Assembly (NCBI GenBank): GCA_023391335.1
Contig: JAEWBG010000021.1
Location: forward strand, 1-64,000
Direction: 5' to 3'
DNA: 64,000 nt
DNA from: Pseudomonadota bacterium
GTDB taxonomy: Bacteria; Pseudomonadota; Gammaproteobacteria; Steroidobacterales; Steroidobacteraceae
The notes below the pieces were generated by a model. That model was not told where the DNA came from, ran no database searches, and saw only the letters and a program-made list of their open reading frames with translations. How positions within the stretch are numbered: the stretch's first letter is position 1; the number at the start of each line of letters is the position of its first letter. The position numbers were made by a program, and so were the translations under genes. This document shows, piece by piece, positions 16,784-25,788 of the stretch.

Positions 16784-19216
16784 TCAGCGGTCTTGCCCTT
16801 TTGTCGCGATCCCAAGTGCCTTTAGCGCATTCTTGGTCGAGGTGCCATCGAAGGGCTTTTTCAGATGGCACACGTTGGGATCGCCTTCGAGTGGGTTGGC
16901 GGTGCGTTGTGCATAGCCGCTTGCGATGACGACTTTCACATGCGGATAGCGTTCGCGAATTTGCGAAGCCAATTCCAGTCCGTTGCCATCGGGTAGTCCA
17001 ACATCGATGAACGCAGCTGTAAGCTGTGGGTTGCGTTCCATCGCTCCAAGAGCATCGCGCACAGTACCGGTCTCGACGACGTTGAAACCGAGTTGCTCGA
17101 GCAAGTCCGACAAGTACATTCTCACGAGCGCTTCGTCTTCGACGACCAACATCGTTTGCGTGGGCTGCAATTCTGTAGTTTGCGAGTCCAACGCTTCGCG
17201 AACGCGAATGGCCAGTTGCGCGCGTGTAAATGGCTTGGTCAGGAGCTGCACGCCGGCATCGAGGCGGCCTTGATGCACGATCGCACTCCTTGCGTATCCC
17301 GATGTGAATAGTACGGGCAGATCAGGTCGGATGCCTCGAGCTGCGTCCACGAGTTGCCGCCCGTTAATTCCAGGCAGTCCAACGTCCGTGAACAGCAACT
17401 GTATTTCCGGGTGCGAATCCAGCATCCGCAACGCCGAAGGGCCATCGTTCGCTTCTAATACCGTGAACCCAAGATCGCGCAGGCTTCCCGCACTATAAGA
17501 GCGTACATCTTCGTCATCCTCGACAACGAGGATGGTCTCGTGAGCTCGTGCACCGGGAACAACGATCGGCGATTCCACTTCCACTCGCTCGCTTTCCCGT
17601 GCAAGCCGCGGCAAATAGATCTTCACCGTCGTGCCCTGGTCCACCTCGCTGTAGAGTTTGATCTGCCCGCCCGATTGCCGCACGAACCCAAACACTTGGC
17701 TCAAACCCAAGCCGGTCCCTTGACCCACCGGCTTGGTGGTGAAGAACGGATCGAATGCGTGCGCCATGACCTCCGCACTCATACCCGTGCCGGTGTCGAC
17801 AACGCTGATTGCGACGTAGTCGCCAGGTTCAAAATCTGCGAAAGGTTGCGAGCCTCGATCGATGGTCGCGTTCTGCGTCTCAATGATGAGCGTGCCGCCA
17901 TTTGGCATCGCATCTCGGGCGTTCACAGCCAAATTGAGCAGCGCATTCTCGAGTTGATGCGGATCCGCTTCCACGCGCCACAGGTCGGCTGCGAGATGGG
18001 TCTCTATTTGGATGTTCTCCCTGAGCGTGCGACGGATCAGTTCAGAAAGACCACGGATCAGTCGATTGACATCGGTCGGTTTGGGGTCGAGCGGCTGCCG
18101 TCGAGCAAACGCGAGGAGTTGCTGCGTCAGTGTGGCAGCGCGTTGTGCGCCGCGCACTGCTTGCTCGATCGATCGCTTGGTGCGCTCATCGCTCCCCTGC
18201 GAGTGTCGCTGGATCGTTTCCAGATTGCCGAGAACCACGGTCAATAAATTGTTGAAATCGTGCGCGACCCCGCCGGTGAGTTGTCCGATCGCTTCCATCT
18301 TTTGCGACTGATTCAACTGCTCCTGCATCGCGCGCCGTTCGGTCATGTCGCGGGTGATCTTCGCGAATCCGATGATTTGCCCGTCAGGCCCGCGAATTGG
18401 GTCGATTAGCACGTTGGCCCAAAATCGCGTGCCGTCTTTGCGTACGCGCCAGGTCTCCGCTTCGTATTTGCCTTGGCGCTCGGCGGTCTCCAGTGCGTAC
18501 GCCGGCATTTCCGCCGCGCGATCCTCTTCAGTGTAGAAAGTCGAGAAGTGCTTGCCGATGATCTCATCGGCACGATATCCCTTGATGCGCTCCGCCCCTG
18601 CGTTCCAACTGACGATGTGGCCGGTGCGATCGATCATGTAGATCGCGTAATCGGTGATGCCGCTGACGAGTTGCTGGAATTGGAGCTCGCTCTTGCGTAG
18701 CGCCGCTGTGCGTTCGGCGACGCGCTGCTCCAATTCGTCATTGAGTTGCACCAACGTTTGCTGGGTGCGCTGCGCGTCCTGAACTAGACGGGCATTCGTG
18801 CGTGCCACTTGCACCCGTTCGGTCACGTCGCGAAAGCTCCAGACGCGACCGACATCATGGCCCTCGATCCACTGCATCTTCGAATAGCGCTCGTAAATGC
18901 GACCGTCCTTCAGCTCGAGGATGTCCAGCGTTTGCGGCTCGCTGGCGGAGTAAATCTGATCGATTCGGTGGAGGAATGCGTTCGGATCGGCGAACTGCTG
19001 ACTTATGCGTTTCAAAATGTCGCGATGCTGACAGCCCTCCAAATGCTGAGGCTCGATGCTCCACATCTGGACATAGACTTGATTGTGGAAGTTGATGATG
19101 CCCTTGGGATCGGTCACCAAGATGCCAGCCGCTGCGGCTTCCAAAGTTGCCCGCAGCAGCGCGATCTGCGCACTGGCTTCTGTCGGCTGTGCTGCGTTTT
19201 GCGATGGCGAGGTCAT
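16784..19216 (-). CDS. Hybrid histidine kinase (PAS-PAS-HisKA-HATPase-REC-REC)
   Basis: An 810-residue soluble kinase. A first PAS at about 20-130 (GILVTDPKGIINFHNQ) is followed by a coiled coil and a second PAS of the same type as those at 3649-5298 (WNAGAERIKGYRADEIIGKHFSTFY). HisKA has GGVAHDFNNLLTVVLGNLE; HATPase has NLAVNARDAMP, VDTGTGMS and GTGLGLSQVFGFVRQSGG. Two C-terminal receivers follow (ILVVEDDEDV, LLFTDVGLPG; and MLVVEDEALV, AAFIDVGLPD). This HDFNN-type class usually works without a dedicated DNA-binding partner in cis, and none is adjacent. The ligand or stress sensed is unknown. Confidence 0.93.
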   Translation of the reverse strand: MTSPSQNAAQPTEASAQIALLRATLEAAAAGILVTDPKGIINFHNQVYVQMWSIEPQHLEGCQHRDILKRISQQFADPNAFLHRIDQIYSASEPQTLDILELKDGRIYERYSKMQWIEGHDVGRVWSFRDVTERVQVARTNARLVQDAQRTQQTLVQLNDELEQRVAERTAALRKSELQFQQLVSGITDYAIYMIDRTGHIVSWNAGAERIKGYRADEIIGKHFSTFYTEEDRAAEMPAYALETAERQGKYEAETWRVRKDGTRFWANVLIDPIRGPDGQIIGFAKITRDMTERRAMQEQLNQSQKMEAIGQLTGGVAHDFNNLLTVVLGNLETIQRHSQGSDERTKRSIEQAVRGAQRAATLTQQLLAFARRQPLDPKPTDVNRLIRGLSELIRRTLRENIQIETHLAADLWRVEADPHQLENALLNLAVNARDAMPNGGTLIIETQNATIDRGSQPFADFEPGDYVAISVVDTGTGMSAEVMAHAFDPFFTTKPVGQGTGLGLSQVFGFVRQSGGQIKLYSEVDQGTTVKIYLPRLARESERVEVESPIVVPGARAHETILVVEDDEDVRSYSAGSLRDLGFTVLEANDGPSALRMLDSHPEIQLLFTDVGLPGINGRQLVDAARGIRPDLPVLFTSGYARSAIVHQGRLDAGVQLLTKPFTRAQLAIRVREALDSQTTELQPTQTMLVVEDEALVRMYLSDLLEQLGFNVVETGTVRDALGAMERNPQLTAAFIDVGLPDGNGLELASQIRERYPHVKVVIASGYAQRTANPLEGDPNVCHLKKPFDGTSTKNALKALGIATKGQDR

Positions 19217-19436
19217 GGAGCGTCGGTGCGCCGGTAGCGAGAAAGCGGAAAGGTCGATTCAAGCCATCGATGGATATTACCCATTCGATCGGACGCATAC
19301 GAACCGGTTTCCACTTCTTGGCACCTGCGATCCGGGAATGGCTGCGCAGATGTGCGGGTTTGCCGGCACATTGTTTCAACCGAGCCGGAGTTCGATTGTT
19401 CCGCCGGCCCCGTCTTAGCGACGGAGCGCTCCGCGC

Positions 19437-20258
19437 TTAGCGGAGTTCGCGATCGCGGACTTTCAACGTGGCATTGCGGCCGAAGTGATATTGGATGCCG
19501 AAGCTAATGATCCGGGTGCGCGGTGTGCCGTCCGTTTGGGAGAAGCCCAGCCAGATGCCCAAATCATTGCCCATGAACTCGGGCTGATGCTCGATCTGCA
19601 GGCCATACGTGTTGTCGTCGTAAAGATCGTTCGCGTAGGCGGTGACGCGCAGATTGTCCATTGCATACCAGCTCCCGCTCACTTCGTTGGTTTCGAGCTT
19701 TGGACCGTCTTGAAGATCCGTGGAAGTTCGGGAGGCACCGATCGTGAAATTGCCCAGGTAGGCCTCGCCGGCGACCCGATAGTGCTTCGAGCTCAGCGAA
19801 TCATCGCCGGTAAAGGTAAATACGGAGCTTTCGCCGCAGTCGGAGGAGCGGTCGGCGATGCCATAGCTGACAGAGAGTTTTCCCAATGTCGGCCGGCGCG
19901 CAAATAGTGTGGCGTCCGCATTCGTTCCATTGAAGGTGCACGAACTGCGTGCGCCCTTCGGCGAGGTGGTGGCCGTCTCGCCCGATCCAAGCACATCGCT
20001 GGTGCGAACACGCGATTTCGCATATCCCACATCGAGCGATACCCCGAGCAGGTTACCGAGGGGAGCGGTCAGGACACCGAAGAAATCGACTGTGCCATTC
20101 GAAGTGCTGTCCGCAGTATCGATGTTCCGACTGGTCAGCCCCAAATCGAACGATGTCGATCCGACTGCACGAGTGCCCACTTCTTGCGCTTGCGATGTGG
20201 ACGCCAGCAGCACGCCAGCAGTCATCAATGCACAGGTCCATTCGAATCGCGGCTTCAT
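19437..20258 (-). CDS. Predicted outer-membrane beta-barrel protein
   Basis: A 273-residue secreted protein: signal peptide MKPRFEWTCALMTAGVLLASTSQAQ, then a mature part rich in alternating beta strands with Gly, Ser, Thr and Asp turns (TSFDLGLTSRN, LGVSLDVGYAKSR, FGIQYHFGR near the end), as in small porin-like barrels. Two Cys pairs are visible. I do not recognise the family. It begins eight bases after the stop of the lipoprotein gene at 20267-21913, so both are probably cotranscribed. A CTCCGC/GCGGAG hairpin overlaps the stop codon. Confidence 0.6.
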   Translation of the reverse strand: MKPRFEWTCALMTAGVLLASTSQAQEVGTRAVGSTSFDLGLTSRNIDTADSTSNGTVDFFGVLTAPLGNLLGVSLDVGYAKSRVRTSDVLGSGETATTSPKGARSSCTFNGTNADATLFARRPTLGKLSVSYGIADRSSDCGESSVFTFTGDDSLSSKHYRVAGEAYLGNFTIGASRTSTDLQDGPKLETNEVSGSWYAMDNLRVTAYANDLYDDNTYGLQIEHQPEFMGNDLGIWLGFSQTDGTPRTRIISFGIQYHFGRNATLKVRDRELR

Positions 20259-20266
20259 ATGCGTGC

Positions 20267-21913
20267 TCAGAACGAGGGAGTGGGTTGAATCACGATTTGT
20301 GCCGCGCCTGCCAAGATCAGCGTCTGCGCGTCAGGCGTGATCGTCATCTTTACTGTGGCGCCCGGATTCGCACCCAAGTTCGTGGTCCCCAGGGTGGTCA
20401 GGATCTGACCGTTCGTAAATGTGGACGTGTCGAACGTTTCGATCGTATTGGAAGCGGAGTAGTACGCATACACTCGCGTGCCGTCCGGCTTCACCGCCAC
20501 TGCATCGGCAACCGGTATGGATGCCGAAACGTTCAGCGTGCCCTCGTACACGCGGCTACCGCCCAGAACGATGCGATTGCCCGTACGATCCAGCGCGCTT
20601 TCGGCGGCTGTCTGGTCCAAGTTGACCGATGTTGGGGTCAAGGAAGTGCCCAAATCAGAAGTCGAGTGAAGATACACGGGTGATGCGGTCGTCGAACCGG
20701 GATCGCCTTGAACGGCGACGAGCGTCGTTCCCGAAGCATTGCCTTCGATCGTGGCGTAGTTCAGAGGCGTCGTATTGAGTACGAGAATAGATCCAGAGCG
20801 CTCCGAAAAGGCATAGGCAGGCGTCGCTGTGCCTACCGGAGCGACCCCAGTCGTGATGTAGGCCGTGTTGGTGTTGCTGAGCGCAAGCGATTTCAAGTAA
20901 GCGCCGGTCGGCAAATCAGGTGCGGTGAAGTTGCTGCCCGAAGCGAGCGTTGCCGGGTCCAACATTGTGAGCTGTGTGTCCGAGAGCGTGTAAAGCTGCG
21001 AACCGGTGATCGACAATGCAATATCTCGCAGCGGCGATATGGCGGCGGAATTTGCCGAAGACCAGGCACCTGCATCGTACGTGTACCTGACCAACTGACT
21101 GCCTGATGCGTCGCTCGCTACCAAGATGCTCCGGCGTTCAGGGTCATACACGAGGGAGTTGATTTGTGTGGGTGTCGCGGGGTAGCTCAAAGTTTGCGCT
21201 GCGTAGGCGATTGGATCGACGACGACTAATCGCGCATCGCTTGGAATGGCGCCTACGTGATTGGAGGCTTCAACGGTGACCGGATAGCTGCCTGCCGCGA
21301 GTGCCGGGGCTTGCGCGATGATCTCAGAGTCATCCGTCACCACGGCCGTTTCAGACGCAGCGCTGCCGAACGAAACCTTTGTGACATTGAATTTTGTGAA
21401 ACCGAATCCGCGGATGATGACTGCCTGCGCAGTTTGGCTGCTGGCAACATACGGGGCCACGTACAGAACACCAGGCGACACTTGATAGCTGACGCTGATG
21501 GTTTGCGACGCGCCAGCGGCGAACGCTGAACAGGTCGCGTCTGCACACACGTAACCCGTGACTGCGACCTTTCCCTCAAACAAACCGGGACCCACTGACG
21601 AGGGCGCATCCGGTGTGATGGTGACTTCTGCCGTGCGGCCACTGAAAGTTGAACTCACATTGCCGATCGCCAGACCACGCTGAGTCACTGCCAGATGCGC
21701 GATGTTGGATCCGAATGTGACTGACACGACTTGGGCAGCAGGTGTGCTTGCATTCGGCGAAGCCGCCGTGAAGCTCAGCGTGTCGGTGGAAGCTTCTGCG
21801 CCAGCCGATCCCGTGCCAGATCCATTCTTGGAATCGCCTCCGCCGCCGCAGCCAGCAAGCAGCAGCACGAGCAGCAAACCTGCTTTGCGCCAATGGACGA
21901 ATAGGTCGTGCAC
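20267..21913 (-). CDS. Lipoprotein with IPT/TIG and beta-propeller-like repeats
   Basis: A 548-residue protein with a lipobox (LLLVLLLAGCGGGG, Cys at about residue 22) and a Gly/Ser linker, so it is predicted to be anchored in the outer membrane. A beta-sandwich region is followed by an IPT/TIG-like domain (YVASSQTAQAVIIRGFGFTKFNVTKVSFG, about 155-235). The C-terminal half (DPERRSILVASDASG, GSQLYTLSDTQLTMLDP, PDGTRVYAYYSASNTIETFD) looks like YVTN/NHL-type propeller blades. The start is GTG with AAGGAAGAGG just upstream. It precedes the beta-barrel gene. No enzymatic motif was seen; a surface binding role is inference. Confidence 0.75.
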   Translation of the reverse strand: MHDLFVHWRKAGLLLVLLLAGCGGGGDSKNGSGTGSAGAEASTDTLSFTAASPNASTPAAQVVSVTFGSNIAHLAVTQRGLAIGNVSSTFSGRTAEVTITPDAPSSVGPGLFEGKVAVTGYVCADATCSAFAAGASQTISVSYQVSPGVLYVAPYVASSQTAQAVIIRGFGFTKFNVTKVSFGSAASETAVVTDDSEIIAQAPALAAGSYPVTVEASNHVGAIPSDARLVVVDPIAYAAQTLSYPATPTQINSLVYDPERRSILVASDASGSQLVRYTYDAGAWSSANSAAISPLRDIALSITGSQLYTLSDTQLTMLDPATLASGSNFTAPDLPTGAYLKSLALSNTNTAYITTGVAPVGTATPAYAFSERSGSILVLNTTPLNYATIEGNASGTTLVAVQGDPGSTTASPVYLHSTSDLGTSLTPTSVNLDQTAAESALDRTGNRIVLGGSRVYEGTLNVSASIPVADAVAVKPDGTRVYAYYSASNTIETFDTSTFTNGQILTTLGTTNLGANPGATVKMTITPDAQTLILAGAAQIVIQPTPSF

Positions 21914-22282
21914 GTCCTCTTCCTTAAATTAAGCGTTAGTAATGGAATTCCGGGCGCCCGAAAAATCGCCGTCAGACTTGAACAGCGAGGGCACGGACGC
22001 GGCCGATTTACGGGCGAGGGCTGAATGCATCGTAAGTCGCTCCCAGCCCGCAAGGATGAATCGGGGCGCCAATGGTGCCGGTGCCCTTGAGGGATTGCAA
22101 ACAGCTTTTCTTAAGCCATTTCGCGTGCAGGACTGTCGCCTAACGTGCACGTGCTGAGTTCGGTGCGATCTGTCCGGCTGCTGCAAAAGCGGCCTTCGAA
22201 GATCGACGTTGGCACGGGACTCGAGTCACGCCGATTGCTCGGCCAGCTTGGCTCGCCGAGCGATCCATTCGACGCGATTCGC
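21914..22282. other. Intergenic stretch without recognisable gene
   Basis: About 370 bases separate the start of the lipoprotein gene from the end of the alpha-glucosidase gene. Short frames exist on both strands, but none has family resemblance or a ribosome site. The promoter of the lipoprotein operon should lie near 21930-22000 on minus. No terminator with a T-run was found after the glucosidase stop. Confidence 0.5.
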
Positions 22283-23899
22283 CTATGAGCCGATGCGGCG
22301 CGCGACGACCCCGCTTAACGGCGCCAGCTCCCAAGGGTGGCTGTGACCCGTTGTCTCGAGGATCGCCCACTGCTCCGGCCGATCTACCGGCCAGCGTTTT
22401 GATTCACTACCGACATTGAAGACGCACAGAATGCGTTCGTCGCGCGTAGCACGCTCGAACGCGAGGATCGAGTCGTCGGTATGGATGATGGTCATCGCCC
22501 CAACGAGCAATGCGTTCGTATGCGAGCGCAATTCCAGAACACGGCGCGTAAAGGCGAGCATCGAATCGGCGCTATTGCGCTGGTGTTCCACCGCGAGGTC
22601 GAGATGCTCGCCCGGCATTGGCAGCCAGCCGCGCGCGTAATCTTGTGCATTTGCAGTCCAAGGGACCAACGTACGTGCACCGTCGCGGCCCAACGTGAGC
22701 GGCCAATTCGCGATGGCTTCCGGATCTTTCAATTGATCGAACGGAATGTGCGCCTGAGGTAACGCGAGTTCTTCTCCCTGATAGATGAAGATGTTTCCAC
22801 GCAGACACGCGAGCAACAGCATCGAGAGTTTTGCCATCGCTTCGCGCCGCTCGGGCGGCGCCCAGCGGCTCGTCACTCGTGGTGCGTCGTGATTGGAAAA
22901 GGCCCAGCTGGGCCAACCGATGTGCGCCTCGTCGGGCCAGGCTGTCAGTGCTTGTTGAATGAGCTGCGGTGACAGGCGATTCGAGTTGAGGAAATTGAAT
23001 CCATACGCGCTGTGAAAGTGCTGACTGCCGGAAGTGAACCGATGCATTTCGTCTTCTGCGTTGGGGCCGCCCACTTCGGCAACTGTGAATCGATCTGGAT
23101 AACTCTCGATCAAGGCACGTAGGCGGCGAATGAAACGAGGAATGTCGGTGTGCGATTTGTTGTAGATCGACTGTTGAAAGTCGAATGGCCGTGAACGTGG
23201 CTTGCCGGTATCCGGTGCAGGCGGATTGTCGCGCAGCAACGGGTCATGCATTGCGAAGTTGATGGCATCGAACCGAAATCCGTCCACGCCACGTTCGAGC
23301 CAGAATCGTGAACTGGCCAGCAAGGCATCCTGGACTTCCGGATTGTGAACATTGAGGTCCGGCTGCTCGCGCAAGAAGTTGTGCAGATAGTACTGACCGC
23401 GCCGCGCGTCCCATTCCCACGCCGGCCCGCCGAACACCGATTGCCAATTGCATGGTGGCGTGCCGTCCGGTTTCGCATCCGCCCACACGTACCAGTCGGC
23501 TTTCGGATTGGTGCGGTCGGCGCGACTCTCTCTAAACCACGCGTGTTGATCGGACGTGTGCGAAAGCACTTGGTCGATGATCACCTTCAGGCCGAGCGCG
23601 TGAGCTCGTTCCACCAATCGATCGAAATCTTGCAGCGTGCCGAAGATCGGATCGACGCTGCAGTAATCCGAGACGTCATAGCCGAAGTCTTTCATCGGCG
23701 AAGGAAAGAACGGCGAGATCCAAATCCCATCGACGCCTAACGATGCGATGTGATCCAGGTGCGCGGTGATGCCGGGCAGATCGCCATATCCGTCGCCATT
23801 CGAATCCGCAAAGCTCAGCGGATAGATCTGATAAATCGCTGCGCCTTTCCACCATGGACGCGCATGCGCGTTGGCGCTCACCGCTCGTGCTGCACTCAT
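22283..23899 (-). CDS. GH13 alpha-glucosidase (oligo-1,6-glucosidase-like)
   Basis: A 538-residue cytoplasmic GH13 enzyme: IYQIYPLSFADSNGDGYGDLPGI, VIIDQVLSHTSDQH, DGFRFDAINF (nucleophile Asp), FTVAEVGG (acid/base Glu) and FSNHDAPRVTSRW (the NHD transition-state Asp). It should release glucose from maltose and maltodextrins imported by the neighbouring symporter. The ATG at 23899 overlaps the TGA of the alpha-amylase gene (ATGA), so it is the third gene of the receptor-amylase-glucosidase operon. No signal peptide is present, in contrast with the amylase. Confidence 0.94.
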   Translation of the reverse strand: MSAARAVSANAHARPWWKGAAIYQIYPLSFADSNGDGYGDLPGITAHLDHIASLGVDGIWISPFFPSPMKDFGYDVSDYCSVDPIFGTLQDFDRLVERAHALGLKVIIDQVLSHTSDQHAWFRESRADRTNPKADWYVWADAKPDGTPPCNWQSVFGGPAWEWDARRGQYYLHNFLREQPDLNVHNPEVQDALLASSRFWLERGVDGFRFDAINFAMHDPLLRDNPPAPDTGKPRSRPFDFQQSIYNKSHTDIPRFIRRLRALIESYPDRFTVAEVGGPNAEDEMHRFTSGSQHFHSAYGFNFLNSNRLSPQLIQQALTAWPDEAHIGWPSWAFSNHDAPRVTSRWAPPERREAMAKLSMLLLACLRGNIFIYQGEELALPQAHIPFDQLKDPEAIANWPLTLGRDGARTLVPWTANAQDYARGWLPMPGEHLDLAVEHQRNSADSMLAFTRRVLELRSHTNALLVGAMTIIHTDDSILAFERATRDERILCVFNVGSESKRWPVDRPEQWAILETTGHSHPWELAPLSGVVARRIGS

Positions 23900-25725
23900 C
23901 GAGCGGCCTCGCTCGCGCAAATCGCGAAACCGAATGCTGGAAGATGCACTGAGTAACTGCCGGGAGCAGAAGCAGTCGGCACGCAGTCTCCGAAGAGGCT
24001 GCTGAAATGTTGGGATGAAGTATTCACTTGTATCAACGAGTCGATGGCAATGTCTGAAGTGTTGAACGCAATGGCGACTTCCCGTCCGCTCTCCGGATCA
24101 AAGCGCGAGACGGCAAAGAGCCCCGGCTTTTCGGAGTAACTGCGAACGACCTGTTCCCCGCGGGCGAGCGCACTCGTGTTGCGGCGAAGCCTCGCGAGCT
24201 TTGCAGTGAACGTGAATAGCGGATGTGTCGTATCGAAGGGTAGCAGGGACGATGCCCCGATGCGCCGATCGGAGCGATAACTTTCCACACGCGTCGCAAA
24301 CATGTCTTGGCGCGCGTCCTGGTCGCCGCCCGTACCGACGAAGCCTTGCTCGTCGCCGTAGTACATCACCGGAACACCGCGCAGCGTCAGCATCATTGCG
24401 GTGGCGAGTCGCATGCGGGCGAGCACTTCGGAGCCCTGCGCGTCGGGATGCTTGCGACGTACGAAATGGGCGAACCGACCCATATCGTGGTTGCTGATGA
24501 AAATGGGAAGCTGCGCGGCCGTGCGTGAACCGCCTTCATAGAGCACGTCGTCTGCGAATACGCGAGCGAGAACCTCAGTACCTGAATCTTCCGCGACAAC
24601 CTCACGAACTGCGTTTGCAAAACCGAAATCCAGAACTGCAGGCAGGCCCGCGACACGCGTGTAGCGCGCAAGTTGCGCCACGTCAGGCTGGGACGTCGCG
24701 ACTTCACCGAAGATGTGGAAGTGGGGCACGCCGGCCGCGCGTGCCTGATCCAACATCGCGGGGACAAACGCACGCCAGAATTCAGGATTCACGTGACGTG
24801 CAGTATCGATGCGATATCCATCGATTCGATATTTCTCGATCCATTGACCGTAGATATCGATGAAACCGGCGACGACGCGCGGATTCTCCGTCATCAGATC
24901 GTCAAGGCCGACGAAATCGCCGAACTCCGAGCTTTCCCCGGCAAACGTGCTGTTGCCGCGATTGTGGTAGTAGATGGGATCGTTCAACCATTCTGGCACT
25001 TTCACGTGCCGGTCTTTCTCACGCACTAGAGGCGTGTATGCGTAATCGGGTCGCGTGAGTTTCGCGAAGTTGTCTGCAGTTTGATGCTGGGCGTCATCGC
25101 CGTCGAAGCCCTGGTTGATCGGCTCGCCCTCAACACCGCCGTGTCTCGAATAGGGATACTCAGCATGCGATCGATACACACACTCGCTTTCGCACTCGCT
25201 ATACGAAATCACATCGGCGGTGTGGTTCGCGATGATGTCCAAATACACTTTCATGCCACGTGCATGCGCTGCATCCACCAGCGTTCTAAATTCTGCTTCG
25301 GTGCCGAAGTGAGGATCGACGCGAGTGAAGTCCGTCACCCAATAGCCGTGATAGCCGGCGGATTCAGCGCCAGGTGCGCCTTGCACCGGCTTGTTTTTGA
25401 ACACTGGCGCTAACCAAATCGCCGTGGCGCCGAGTGCCTGAATGTAGTCGAGGTGCGCAGTGATCCCCGCAAAGTCCCCACCGTTATAGAAGGCCTTCGA
25501 AGTGGGATCGAAGCCTGTCTTCAAGCGGTCGCCTTTCAACCCTCCGCGGTCGTTCTTAGGATTGCGGTTCTCAAATCGATCCGGCAAGAGGAAGTAGATA
25601 ACCTCATCCTGCGGCAAGCGTTCGGTGTACGTGCCGGCGGCATGCGCCTCAGCAGCGAGCTGAAAAATACACCACGCTGCACAACAGAATTGCACAGCGC
25701 GGCGAAGGGCGGGAGAACTCCGCAT
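23896..25725 (-). CDS. Secreted GH13 alpha-amylase
   Basis: A 609-residue amylase with a signal peptide (FCCAAWCIFQLAAEAHA, cleavage near residue 30). GH13 marks: IYFLLPDRFENRNPKND, YLDIIANHTADV, DGYRIDTARHV (nucleophile), HIFGEVAT (acid/base) and ISNHDMGRF. A C-terminal beta domain ends the protein. It is predicted periplasmic and would cut starch oligosaccharides that enter through the TonB receptor encoded upstream. It lies between that receptor gene, separated by a strong hairpin at 25753-25776, and the alpha-glucosidase gene, with which it overlaps by four bases. Confidence 0.94.
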   Translation of the reverse strand: MRSSPALRRAVQFCCAAWCIFQLAAEAHAAGTYTERLPQDEVIYFLLPDRFENRNPKNDRGGLKGDRLKTGFDPTSKAFYNGGDFAGITAHLDYIQALGATAIWLAPVFKNKPVQGAPGAESAGYHGYWVTDFTRVDPHFGTEAEFRTLVDAAHARGMKVYLDIIANHTADVISYSECESECVYRSHAEYPYSRHGGVEGEPINQGFDGDDAQHQTADNFAKLTRPDYAYTPLVREKDRHVKVPEWLNDPIYYHNRGNSTFAGESSEFGDFVGLDDLMTENPRVVAGFIDIYGQWIEKYRIDGYRIDTARHVNPEFWRAFVPAMLDQARAAGVPHFHIFGEVATSQPDVAQLARYTRVAGLPAVLDFGFANAVREVVAEDSGTEVLARVFADDVLYEGGSRTAAQLPIFISNHDMGRFAHFVRRKHPDAQGSEVLARMRLATAMMLTLRGVPVMYYGDEQGFVGTGGDQDARQDMFATRVESYRSDRRIGASSLLPFDTTHPLFTFTAKLARLRRNTSALARGEQVVRSYSEKPGLFAVSRFDPESGREVAIAFNTSDIAIDSLIQVNTSSQHFSSLFGDCVPTASAPGSYSVHLPAFGFAICASEAAR

Positions 25726-25752
25726 CTCGTGATTACCTTGATTCGAATGAAG

Positions 25753-25776
25753 ACGGCTCCCGAGAGCGGGAGCCGT
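25753..25776 (-). terminator. Intercistronic hairpin between receptor and amylase genes
   Basis: A perfect 10-base stem, ACGGCTCCCG and CGGGAGCCGT, with a 4-base loop lies in the 63 bases between the TonB receptor stop and the amylase start. On minus it is followed by CTTCATTC, not a clean T-run. It is therefore more likely a partial terminator or an RNA processing and stability element that lowers enzyme output relative to receptor. Confidence 0.6.
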
Positions 25777-25788
25777 GACTGGCTTGAG

